Positions 29,101-35,175 of a stretch of DNA of 64,000 bases are shown here, piece after piece (positions within the stretch are counted from its first letter, which is position 1; each line of letters opens with the position of its first letter). A program made the position numbers and the translations under genes. The stretch is from CALACW01 sp002431305. GTDB lineage: Bacteria > Bacillota > Clostridia > Oscillospirales > Acutalibacteraceae. The stretch lies in the NCBI GenBank assembly GCA_937890355.1, contig CALACW010000133.1, positions 1 to 64,000 on the forward strand, read 5' to 3'. The notes under the pieces are model-generated. The model had not been told where the DNA came from and did not search any database. It was given only the letters and a program-made list of their open reading frames with translations.

Positions 29101-31135
29101 CCGCTTTTACTTTAATAACCGGAATATAATATCCGAATTGTTCGGCTATAATTTTAGAAACAGATTCAGGCAATTCAACTTCCCTGACATTTGTATACAA
29201 TCCGAAAATTGAGACATCAACTTTTTCAGATTCAGCACCTGATAAATCTATTTTTTTTATAAAAGAGAGAAAACAATTTGCCGGAATCTCTGATGAATCA
29301 TTAATTGTTAAATCTCCGGTACCGAAAAATCGGAGTGTTTCTCCGTCATTACATATCCGCCATTTTAAGCCCGTCGGTAAAGTTCCGGCAGTAGAGTAAC
29401 AGCATAAATTCTTATCCGTGTTTTGTATTAATGTTTCAGTATTTGAATCTGAAAATACAAGAGAAAATGCACTGTTATAACAATACCATTCAATTGTCCT
29501 TTTCCATTGTCCCAACGGATTCGCCTTACCGGATTCATACGTCAGAGAGCGATAACTGTCAACGAGATATGCTGCGCTCGTAAATTTCGTATTATTCTCA
29601 TTATCTGATTCTGATTTTTTCGTTACAGACACTCTGATATTTCCGAGCTCGTTTAAATTATTTTCCGGGGCGGCGACCGAACCGTATTTATTCTCTGCAT
29701 ACGATTCGGATTTATTACTGTCATCCCATTTCCAATCATCCGAAAACGGGATCAACGCATTAAGTAAAACTTCAGAATATCCGTCAGCATCAGTAAGTTC
29801 AACGATTCTGCTTCTTATTTTTGAAAACCAGTTATATTCAGAACGCTCAGCCTCCAAAACCGGCTGCAACGCAATCAGAACATTATAAACATAACCTTTA
29901 GACGTATTATCAACAACAGAAACATTTACGGTATCTGAACCGGAAACAGAATACTTATCAATTTCATTTGAGTTCTCGAATTCATTCAGTGCATTTTTTA
30001 AAGTTTCTATTTGCTCTTGGGTTGCACAAATATTCCCCGTGTCACCTGTTGTTATGCATGAAAGTGACTTGTGAGGTATTCCGTCTTCTATCGCCTTTTC
30101 ATGCTGTGCCGAGCCAGCAGAGCAATACACAACAATGCCGTTCGACTGTGGCATAGAAAGATGGCTTATTAAGCCGCTGAGTGTTTGATAGAAAAATGAG
30201 TAGTCATCATGAACACCATTTGTATATTTAGAAATAAACCGAGAATAAAACGAAATAAATTCATCAGAATCAGAAATTTTACAATCCATTCCGTTTTGAA
30301 TATAAAAATCAGAATATGCAATCTCAAAATCAATAAATTCACGGGACATTAATGATGAAAAGCTAACGGAAACTGACTTCGATTTATTTATAATCTGCAA
30401 ATTGGACGCTATTATTTCATGTATAAAACCATATGCATATTCTAATGTTGAAGGTAAAACAATCCTGGTATCTACACAGGTTAAACATGTTTTTCCTAAT
30501 GATATGACACCCTCGGGGATATTATATTCCGTAATTTTATAACAGTTAACAAATGCATTATCGCCTATTTTCTTCAAAGTAGACGGAAACTTAACACTTT
30601 TTGCATTTATCGCATCACAAAAAGAGGAATTACCGATATATGTTATTCCCTCTCCGACAACTATTTTTTCAATATCTAAAAAATAATCATACCATGGTAT
30701 ATCACTGGGAGAAACTATAATTCCATTTTCACTTACGGCATTACAGGAATAATCATCCATTTCACCGGTTCCGTCAATATATAACGTAGACGTTTCCGAA
30801 TCAAAAGACCATGAAATATCTCCGACTCCCGTTTTTTCATAAGGATCCGTTTGACTGCTAAAAACACTTATATGTTTTCTGGTAAGTGCATTTTTTCGAA
30901 CAGTACTGCTGTATACTTCATTATTTTTACTCTTAATATCAGTTAACGTTTTCTCAGCTTGTTCAATCGGGCTCTGAAAAGAAACTGTCTCTGAATTGAC
31001 GTTTCTGTTTTCAGGATCCGCATTTGTTTTTTTGTACGATTGCGCATATACAGGGAAAACAGCTGAAAAAGATGACATCAAAACAATAAGCGATAAAATC
31101 ACCGCTAAGGCTCTAAATCCAACTCTTTTTTTCAT
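20168..31135 (-). CDS. Giant secreted multidomain surface protein (BspA LRR, FN3, PKD, propeller, Cys repeats)
   Basis: 3,655 residues from ATG 31135, with GGGGGT upstream; a longer frame starting at 31174 lacks a ribosome site. Approximate order: signal peptide 1-32 (ends VYAQS); BspA-type leucine-rich repeats 85-215 and 570-1130 (CxSLxxVxLPxxLxxIGxxAFxxC pattern) around an unknown block; Cys-x2-Cys/GH repeats 1147-1300; four FN3 domains alternating with three Ig-like domains 1312-1990; PKD (YEWDFGDST near 2033); carboxypeptidase-regulatory-like domain 2080-2162; unknown 2165-2890; beta-propeller-like 2890-3262; CARDB-like 3258-3458; Cys repeats 3474-3610; and a terminal CSHICHKKGF...CECGAEHY module. 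No LPxTG motif. It probably binds host or plant surfaces; the role is inferred. Monocistronic. Confidence 0.88.
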   Translation of the reverse strand: MKKRVGFRALAVILSLIVLMSSFSAVFPVYAQSYKKTNADPENRNVNSETVSFQSPIEQAEKTLTDIKSKNNEVYSSTVRKNALTRKHISVFSSQTDPYEKTGVGDISWSFDSETSTLYIDGTGEMDDYSCNAVSENGIIVSPSDIPWYDYFLDIEKIVVGEGITYIGNSSFCDAINAKSVKFPSTLKKIGDNAFVNCYKITEYNIPEGVISLGKTCLTCVDTRIVLPSTLEYAYGFIHEIIASNLQIINKSKSVSVSFSSLMSREFIDFEIAYSDFYIQNGMDCKISDSDEFISFYSRFISKYTNGVHDDYSFFYQTLSGLISHLSMPQSNGIVVYCSAGSAQHEKAIEDGIPHKSLSCITTGDTGNICATQEQIETLKNALNEFENSNEIDKYSVSGSDTVNVSVVDNTSKGYVYNVLIALQPVLEAERSEYNWFSKIRSRIVELTDADGYSEVLLNALIPFSDDWKWDDSNKSESYAENKYGSVAAPENNLNELGNIRVSVTKKSESDNENNTKFTSAAYLVDSYRSLTYESGKANPLGQWKRTIEWYCYNSAFSLVFSDSNTETLIQNTDKNLCCYSTAGTLPTGLKWRICNDGETLRFFGTGDLTINDSSEIPANCFLSFIKKIDLSGAESEKVDVSIFGLYTNVREVELPESVSKIIAEQFGYYIPVIKVKAENQYFCESDGVLYNKDMSELILYPSYKTSEEYIMPDSVLSINTVFYPMNSYLKSITLGSGFSSFNKLFFNSFFLKSINVSNANKKFSSDGTALFYKNTLVSYPLCGPSEYFIPAQTKKIDEYAFTGTWFNQNFNLKKLVFPYAMTYIGDNALANCISLESVVLPNKLKQIGKNAFFFCQRLDSVNFPSLLADIGSYAFYGCSDLKLIYCPNSIVQIGENAFPASAEVIAIENKTCSVDKNSKYSKSVIYGHVNSTAETFAADNELKFVNIDEEHPIFSGTEANGIAWTIQNNTIIFSGVGEIDAFSNQRCTKNGVADTSKNAGWLNYEKYIRKITVNPGINKIGDMAFSNMSSLTDVELGADVSEIGKSSFYACKNLSNIYFNNVKTVSGGSFTSCDKLTSIIFTDSVEHVGVNALSNCPQISDVYFYNPKCTIKSIGIGQKNSVIHGYKNSTAEEYASGSFIKFEEIKCLHEKAVLKDTVLPTCTQDGKEIYYCSVCNNTYDILIKHDPDSHLYSNEWTVDIMPTCIKDGSESRHCLRENCSARIDNRTIKAPGHDDSSDWIVEKEASCLNGGKKYQICARCNEIINPVEIPALGHDYNSSRKIDSLTGEGFTVYTCSRCFDTYEVPDPAEKLAGFVAVGGIYKVELSWTKAAEASVTGYEIYRKSQADRDFDLLVKIDSRDTLAYIDSSVVAGNEYTYRITAVKGEIAGEFSDDVSAVPTKDTIPPVVTKLTPASGSLISGTVNVTVTASDNIGIESYALEVSDDDGNTWRKVGESESNIIVFDTSEYAEATVKVRASATDKDMNTSDLTPVYTYIIDNTPPGQVKGLRAKSVLSSVITLAWDKPEAKDTAYFILQRKVNGIFTQEAKIYTSLGYNLTQLSPDTDYTFRVTAVDNAGNIGEYSDELTVRTLKDTTAPVITVQSPEPGRYNDFIDFKVTAEDDCAVKSVTFQVSDDAVTWTDLDTVYAPVLRAKWTVNFKINLENRSDGDIYVRAVAEDNSGNVGDTSSSAPYVQYYVDKTAPAVPENVSAVGSDGYVRISWTQGSEEDIGSYSVYRALSEDGEYSLIASNIKKLDYYDRTAKRGVVYYYKVTCSDTCGNTSGYSKTVFANALADTIKPVINSINPPAGTYVGEAYNKISVLASDNNLLEDVVIEYRIGSDGDYVLLKKEENIALQSTVISVYLDLSDVSDGEKIYVRAYCTDIAGLKSDMSGVMVYKTDKTAPEVNQLSAVYDSGINIVTWKDNNETDIAGFRIYRRISGRGYTAVGSRSANSSHSYTFSDAVGEGTYTYRVDAVDKTGNVKSFYSNSVTVPAPKTEIKAEIECRSYFEVNVQESVSAKILSENVNIVSYEWDFGDSTASASPDVNKSYKQTGEYIITLKVTDENGNTAACSKIITVTDRKLLGTVRIKVADENKTAMPGVPVYFDLGEFRQQIVYTDANGYASFVMDVGAHNIGVYKNGYLPACTSVSVLSGVTTNAQLTLVKQDIVSGSFNVREMTFEEIAAAGLDVNDPANQQVYRATVTLRYGNSEVPISYIRNNERILSYTVSDSGGIINTPGTGGYNEIKNVAYIPNDSNAEVIAVIEAPVHVTYLKQFYSATLRIINNSSEDFTLTDCTAQLKIPDGLTLMQSSTIDSVIKGQSDSSATWILRGDEPGEYSLTAEFNSTLDKFNVPVSASFVSENAVKVRKMSDTISIVVETPDDLFMQLKNDDDVVIKVKDLAGNVDLGNYKATALFNVGFKNISDSEIYMPSISVDKITALMRKQTGLDETQTEVKEEAVFIINADSSRTKVEDLNSIKSLSPGCTLIKYYSVVFKEANELTNKQLFSTLSDITLYGVSDEEVKLETRVDDQLFSMYYYGKIFDKHIHSFKETEGSQGIIYACPCGYSYTASVSSEDAFDYDEEGQRILDSLNFDIRKLLSSVKFENDKIVGPELNILGFKFNIFELDTKFNLPILENSSVVVDPQTQTIKILIGTKETKKANIGKAEQSSAYWTESYKEVKSFYKAIEGENAPTRDLYNKFRKLRKGMKTNGIESVGLNFDADLAGYIEFSYKNGIEFREGGLITSFNMGASVTVRPLKIFYASIGIGGGLSGSLTVKQSNYEVTFSGSVTGSLNNSYTLGVGENSIIKIYAQAKAVFDLSTTFGFPAASFKDSMSMKLTGDLKAKAAFFGAETSEFTHRFLDFQIYPRKDESENKSRRKSLKSSKSFDFTPIERDYSLTTDIKSNDFTFTKNDLYPYSTPSVVILPDGREAMFWIDDNAEKQAVNRTDVYYSIFENGTWSSARVAFESKGFCDGLKTAYDSNGVYLLFAETKECDDNADYSERINSSELYCSYFDGTSFSEPVRVTDNDRAEIGYSISASGSGAKIAYVTNSENDYFDAEGTDTVSYCEVNNGNVSDVFSYEFNGISSMDVSCLSAGVYVVSSENDNVIYALDSSGKTAVYEGENSVASLNAVDDGLFFTESAKSMFYNGTSVVFAGLSSINNLSAVTGSEGKYILITNVNESTCGTLYACEFNASNFDYGSIYPVFSQTERFIREYDAVLNSDSELCICVNGVKFSDDGSEVSSDLTVINTNKFIDISVDDLYVDYSSFSDDELIYADITNKCSSEIKTLNVSVSDENGGSICDMQIRTSIKPGETVTERIMVNAESIVGNNVYVTVTPEGTDGNMADNTRSADISVSDVLIKDVKITLRDDKAFISGSAENIGSRETENTVVSLKELNSSSPADDVQLGSIATDSEKAFSLEIPSEYFEAEDGNVFLMILSASVNSGEKNYSNNVYEFSYSNIYDVSDERICINHNYILTSESESTCIKHGEKVFTCKNCGDVKNEVLPLGPHSESDWVTDVKATCLNTGSEHKYCTVCSEILEMRTIEKTGHTPSGWIVEEEATCLHEGIRYKECVDCMTELESEIIPKLDHTDEDGDNICDVCGEQIPVTVSCSHICHKKGFAGFIWRIIRIIFKIFGSNKYCECGAEHY

Positions 31136-31197
31136 ATAAATACCCCCATAATTTTCTAAACATACAAAAATCAATACAAAACAATAATTATGAATTT

Positions 31198-31226
31198 ATT
31201 ATACATATCAACTATATAAATGTCAA
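31198..31226 (-). promoter_or_regulatory. Consensus promoter of the giant surface-protein gene
   Basis: Read leftward: TTGACA, a 17-bp spacer, TATAAT; about 60 bases before the start codon. A perfect sigma-A match suggests strong expression for an 11-kb gene. Confidence 0.85.
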
Positions 31227-31256
31227 TACTCTACCTGCTATTCTATTTAGAGAGAA

Positions 31257-31292
31257 AATAAAACAAAAAAACAGGTGAATCACCTGTTTTTA
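31257..31292 (-). terminator. Terminator of the hisIE-like gene
   Basis: Perfect hairpin ACAGGTGA/TCACCTGT followed, on the minus strand, by a T7 run. It separates the hisIE-like unit from the giant gene promoter. Confidence 0.85.
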
Positions 31293-31970
31293 TCACAATT
31301 CGATTTTTATTCCGTTTACCGTTTCCTTCGGTTTGCCCTGTCCGGCGCGGGGTTCCATTATATTCATCGACGACAGATATCTGTACACATCCTCGTTTTT
31401 AACCCCGGTCTGATTCATGAGGACGGCTATGTGATAAGCTATTTCCGAAATATCGTGCGATATTTCGTCTTTACCCTCATTTTTAACGTCCAATGCGAGC
31501 TCAAAACACAGTTCGTTGAGTTTCTTGAGTGTTTTATCCGAACCCTTTCTTAATAAATATGTCGTATAAGACCCTTCGGGCATTTTTTCACGGCGGTTTT
31601 TTATATTTTCCGAAAGCGCGTCGAAACTGAAATAATTAAGCTCGTCGCTTCTCCATATTCTCTCGGTAAAACAAGAATCCGTTCCCTTATAGCATGCGGG
31701 GCCGTCTTTTTTTACAATAACCGTCAGCGATTCGTAATCGCAGTCCGCTATTATTTCAACAATATGCTGATAATTTTTGCTGTGCTCGCCTTTAATCCAA
31801 ATTCTCTGTCTTGACCTGCTCCAAAGACAGACAAGTCCCTTTTGCATTGATATTTTGAGACTTTCCCTTGTCATATAAGACATGCTCAGAACTTTTTTAC
31901 TCACTGCGTCCACAATAACTGCTGGAATCAGTCCTATTGAGTTAAATTTAAGTTTATCAATGTCAATCAT
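31293..31970 (-). CDS. hisIE: HisIE-like phosphoribosyl-AMP cyclohydrolase/phosphoribosyl-ATP pyrophosphatase
   Basis: 225 residues, two domains as in HisIE. HisI part (about 8-110): IGLIPAVIVDAVSKKVL, SRSRQRIWIKGE, ADCDYESL and PACYKGTDSCF. The three Zn-ligand Cys are kept, but the usual ACH is ACY, HKGETSGN is IKGEHSKN, and the third acid of DCDxD is Glu. HisE part (about 118-210): REKMPEGSYTTYLL and KKLNELCFE...DISEIAYHIAVLM, where the usual EExxE and ExxD become ELCFE and DxxE. It sits alone, with no other his gene in the window. It may be a working outlier, a decaying copy or a repurposed nucleotide hydrolase. Confidence 0.75.
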   Translation of the reverse strand: MIDIDKLKFNSIGLIPAVIVDAVSKKVLSMSYMTRESLKISMQKGLVCLWSRSRQRIWIKGEHSKNYQHIVEIIADCDYESLTVIVKKDGPACYKGTDSCFTERIWRSDELNYFSFDALSENIKNRREKMPEGSYTTYLLRKGSDKTLKKLNELCFELALDVKNEGKDEISHDISEIAYHIAVLMNQTGVKNEDVYRYLSSMNIMEPRAGQGKPKETVNGIKIEL

Positions 31971-32043
31971 TTTTGTTTCTCCCGAATTATTTGTTTATCG
32001 GTTATATTATTACATTTTTTTTTGTTTGTTTCAATACTTTTAA

Positions 32044-32089
32044 CAAAAAAAGAAAACGGCGAAGAATTTAAATTAACAATTCTCCGCCG
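32044..32089 (-). terminator. Terminator of acyl-CoA synthetase 1
   Basis: Stem CGGCGGAGAATT/AATTCTTCGCCG read leftward, then TTTTCTTTTTTT. Confidence 0.85.
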
Positions 32090-32099
32090 AAATCAAACA

Positions 32100-33773
32100 T
32101 CAGTTAGGTACTTTGTCGCTCATCTTCATAAAGTCGAGCTTTTCTATTTTCGTTCTGGGAAGCGCGTCCATAAATTCTATCTTTCTCGGAACAGAGAAAT
32201 GGTCGAGATTTGTTTCACAGAAATTAAGAATATCTTTTTTCGCCTTTTCCTTATCAATTGAACTGTCCTTAAGTGATACGCAGAGCTTTACGCACGGTTT
32301 TTTATCGTTGTCATACCCCTGAACCGCGCATGCCTCTTTGATAAAATCAAGAGTCATTATTTTTTGCTCCATCGTATAGGGGTAGATATTATATCCGGAA
32401 ATAATGATAATTCTCTTCTTGCGTCCCGTAAAGTATGCAAAACCGTCCTCGTCGACATATCCCATATCGCCCGTGTTAACCCAGTCAACGCCGTTTTCGT
32501 CCTTTACGATTCCGCTATCCTTGACGACTCCGTCGGGGAGATAACCGTTCATCATGGTATCTCCGCTCAAAGAAAGCTCACCGACCTCACCTGCGGGAAG
32601 AATTTTACCGTCCGCGTCAAGAACTCTGATTTTAACGCCCTCTAACGGCATACCGATAGAGTCGGGTTTATAGTGATCCGCACTGCACGTCGTACATATT
32701 GCGCACATCTCGGTAAGCCCCCAGCCTCTGAAAAGTTTCGCCTTGCTCGAATTGGCTTTCAAAACAGACGTAAATTCGTCAACAAAGCTCTCGCTTAAAA
32801 TATCGCCTCCGCTGAAAAGAAGATTGAGATTCTTAAGTCCGGGATTTACGAAGTTATCGGCATTATACATCTTCTGAAACATATTAGGAACGCCGAGAAT
32901 CTCCTGTACATGATACTTTTTAATATAATTATTAACCTTAACTGCGTCAAACTTTGGAACAAGAATAGCAGAATAAGCGTTGCACAGTGCGTAATGCATT
33001 GCGCCTCCGAGCCCGAATGCATGGAAACACGGCAGCGCGCAGATATTATATGCGTCGCCGTAGTTATGGTCTCTGTCAAGAAGATACAGCTTGTACGCAA
33101 GCGAGTTAAGAGAAAATGACGAATGTTTAATCGTCTTGCTCTTTCCTGTGGTTCCGCCGCCGTGCAGGTAAATAAGCGTTTCCTTTCCGGGATTTGAAAC
33201 GGTTTTGACAGCCGGGTATTTTTTCTTCATTATATCCCTGTATCTGAATACTGTCGGCATGTCGGGTACATTCGAATTTTTATTATCGTCGAGTTTAACG
33301 AGCAGTTTCATAATTCCAGACGCATAATCGGATGTCGAACACACTATAGTGTGAGTTTTACTTACAATCGAGGTAAATGAAGCTATCGCTCTGTCGAGGA
33401 TAAACAACGCCTTCGAACCGGTAAGCTCGAGCATTTCATTTAATGCGTCCGTAGGCGTCAGAGGATGAACAAAGTTCGCAATTATTCCGAGCTTATTAAG
33501 CGCATAAAACGCGATAAACGCATGTGCCGACGTCGGCAGAAAAACAGTAATAACGTCACCGCGCTTAAAACCGCACTCGGTAAGATATCCTGCAAGGTTC
33601 TCTATGTCCTCAAACAATTTTTTCATACTCGTCTTACAGTCCTGATTGACAAAAGCCGTATAATCACCGTGGTCTTTTGCTATTTTTGCATAACAGTTCT
33701 GTAAATACTCGTAGCATGATTCATCCTTCGGTTCTGTTAAATAACGTTCTTTGGAACCTGTATATTCAGCCAT
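32100..33773 (-). CDS. AMP-dependent acyl-CoA synthetase 1 (ANL family)
   Basis: 557 residues. ANL signature LIYLHGGGTTGKSKTIKHS (P-loop), AMP-binding GWGLTEM, hinge NTGDMGYVDEDGFAYFTGRKKR, ISGYNIYP and the catalytic C-terminal Lys in RTKIEKLDFMK. It should activate a carboxylic acid to acyl-AMP and then acyl-CoA. Recognisably paralogous along its length to the synthetase at 49.5 kb (same CYE[YF]L opening, FIAFYALN and NFVHPL segments). Monocistronic with its own terminator, divergent from a LytTR regulator. The acid is unknown; short, branched or aromatic acids are plausible. Confidence 0.88.
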   Translation of the reverse strand: MAEYTGSKERYLTEPKDESCYEYLQNCYAKIAKDHGDYTAFVNQDCKTSMKKLFEDIENLAGYLTECGFKRGDVITVFLPTSAHAFIAFYALNKLGIIANFVHPLTPTDALNEMLELTGSKALFILDRAIASFTSIVSKTHTIVCSTSDYASGIMKLLVKLDDNKNSNVPDMPTVFRYRDIMKKKYPAVKTVSNPGKETLIYLHGGGTTGKSKTIKHSSFSLNSLAYKLYLLDRDHNYGDAYNICALPCFHAFGLGGAMHYALCNAYSAILVPKFDAVKVNNYIKKYHVQEILGVPNMFQKMYNADNFVNPGLKNLNLLFSGGDILSESFVDEFTSVLKANSSKAKLFRGWGLTEMCAICTTCSADHYKPDSIGMPLEGVKIRVLDADGKILPAGEVGELSLSGDTMMNGYLPDGVVKDSGIVKDENGVDWVNTGDMGYVDEDGFAYFTGRKKRIIIISGYNIYPYTMEQKIMTLDFIKEACAVQGYDNDKKPCVKLCVSLKDSSIDKEKAKKDILNFCETNLDHFSVPRKIEFMDALPRTKIEKLDFMKMSDKVPN

Positions 33774-33800
33774 AAATGCACCGTTCTTTCATTTTTTATA

Positions 33801-33830
33801 ATTGTAATATCAGAACACAAACTGATTCAA
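33801..33830 (-). promoter_or_regulatory. Probable promoter of acyl-CoA synthetase 1
   Basis: Read leftward: TTGAAT, an 18-bp spacer, TACAAT. The direct repeats at 33837-33869 lie immediately upstream, about -44 to -76 from the expected start of transcription, a common place for activator sites. Confidence 0.55.
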
Positions 33831-33836
33831 TATTAA

Positions 33837-33869
33837 TAAATAATTGACCTGTATATTAAATAATTGACC
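33837..33869. promoter_or_regulatory. Two 13-bp direct repeats, 20-bp period: candidate LytTR operator
   Basis: TAAATAATTGACC occurs at 33837-33849 and 33857-33869, 7 bp apart. LytTR-domain proteins bind paired direct repeats about two helical turns apart, so the spacing fits. The second copy contains the TTGACC -35 box of the LytTR gene, so binding there would repress that gene while possibly activating the synthetase on the other side. The operator role is inferred; the repeat is directly visible. Confidence 0.6.
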
Positions 33870-33892
33870 ATATAATATGTTTATGATATACT
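33864..33892 (+). promoter_or_regulatory. Promoter of the LytTR regulator gene
   Basis: TTGACC, a 17-bp spacer, TATACT, 18 bases before the ATG. It shares the ATGATATACT core with the lacZ promoter and overlaps the second direct repeat. Confidence 0.75.
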
Positions 33893-33910
33893 GATATTGG
33901 TGAGTTTATT

Positions 33911-34684
33911 ATGAGAAAACAAATAGAAGAACAGTGCATGAGGGCTATAAGTGAATTCTACTGTAACAAAAACTATGATTTTTTTGATATTCTCGAGGAC
34001 AGGGTTATTTATTTCAGCCCGGGAAAAGACTGCTTTATTCAAGGAAAAAAAGAACTGTGCGAATATTTTAAAGAGCTTAATAACAATTTAAAATTCGAAA
34101 CGGGCAACGCGCACGCAAAACTTATAAATTTAAAACCCGGAGTATTTTTAATCCATACAGATCTCGAACTGAAAATCATACATAAAAACGGAAAAGAAAA
34201 AATTATAAATCAAAGAATCGCCGTTGCATTCAGACAAACAAAAGTTGACGGTATTCTCAGAGATACATGTCCGTATATTCAAGTTTCAAATCTTCTTACC
34301 GCAAATGAAGAAAACAAAAATTCCGGATTTTCATATCCGGATGCGTCATTTGAGTACGAAGCAAAAAAAATGGTTCCGCTTCCCGGAGAAAACGGAACCG
34401 TATATTATATAAACAAAAAATCGGTAAAATACATAGAAAGTCTAAAAGGCGTAAAATGCATGATTCATACTGATTTTGAAACTTTCACGTCAAATATGCT
34501 TATCAAAAATGCGCTCTCGCTTCTAGGCTGCGGATTTATACGCTGTCATTCAGGATACGCCGTAAATAAGGAGCGGATAAAAAGCATCTCGCCGTATAAA
34601 CTGACGCTGTATTCCGGCGAAGAAATCCCCGTCCCCGTAAAAAAATATACCGTACTAAAGAAAACGTTATCGGAATCATTATAA
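33911..34684 (+). CDS. LytTR-domain regulator with NTF2/SnoaL-like N-terminus
   Basis: 257 residues. The C-terminal part (about 155-257) is a LytTR DNA-binding domain: VYYINKKSVKYIESLKGVKC, FIRCHSGYAVNKERIKSISPYKLTLYSGEEIPV and a final KKYTVLKKTL. The N-terminal part (about 1-130) lacks the receiver motif of LytR/AgrA. Its pattern (one helix pair, then FSPGKDCFIQGKKELCEYFKEL and alternating beta strands up to RIAVAFRQT) resembles an NTF2/SnoaL-like ligand-binding fold. So it is probably a one-component regulator sensing a small molecule. It faces acyl-CoA synthetase 1, and direct repeats lie between them. The ligand may be the acid or acyl-CoA. No membrane helix is seen. Confidence 0.75.
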   Translation: MRKQIEEQCMRAISEFYCNKNYDFFDILEDRVIYFSPGKDCFIQGKKELCEYFKELNNNLKFETGNAHAKLINLKPGVFLIHTDLELKIIHKNGKEKIINQRIAVAFRQTKVDGILRDTCPYIQVSNLLTANEENKNSGFSYPDASFEYEAKKMVPLPGENGTVYYINKKSVKYIESLKGVKCMIHTDFETFTSNMLIKNALSLLGCGFIRCHSGYAVNKERIKSISPYKLTLYSGEEIPVPVKKYTVLKKTLSESL

Positions 34685-34697
34685 AAAATTGACACTG

Positions 34698-35156
34698 TCA
34701 CATCAATGACTCGGTTTCCCATTTTTCAACGAGTTTTTAAATCGTCCGCGGTATGAAGCCAGTGTTCGCCGTTCTCGATTAAGGTCAGACGGCATTTATT
34801 TTCTTTAACAAATTTTTCGACCGTCTCAAACGGTATTAATTCGTCTTTTTTCGCGTATAAAACAGAAGTATCTTTGCACAGCGCGCGAACCTTATTCTCC
34901 CTTGCATAACAGAGATATGTTTCCAGTTTCCCTCTGCGTATTCGATAACGTATGACAATTCCTCGGTAACAAACCACGGTTCAAACTTTGCTTCATCCGT
35001 TCGTCCGCAGTGCTCCGGCAGATCAACGGCAAGAGTCTGATAACCGAATTTTTGCGCAATAAAAGAGAACCTCTCGCCCTCTTCTTTATTTCCGCCCTGT
35101 CCGTGAATATAAATAAATGATTTATCGCTTGCCTCGCCGTACAAAACGGCGGGAGT
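34698..35156 (-). pseudogene. Decayed alpha/beta hydrolase
   Basis: Remains of an alpha/beta hydrolase. The N-terminal piece reads AVLYGEASDKSFIYIHGQGG...AVDLPEHCGR up to GNWKHIS. After a junction near 34920 the frame changes to LETYLCYARENKVR...VLYAKKDELIPFETVEKFV and ENGEHWLHT. The segment that should hold the nucleophile Ser (about 65-75 codons in relatives) is missing. Near 34740 a further shift in an A run separates the end LVEKWETESLM from the body. There is no ATG start: an in-frame stop lies just upstream and only a TTG is available. So it cannot make a working enzyme. It directly follows the FNT gene. Confidence 0.85.
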
Positions 35157-35175
35157 TTTTTCTACGTAAAATTAA

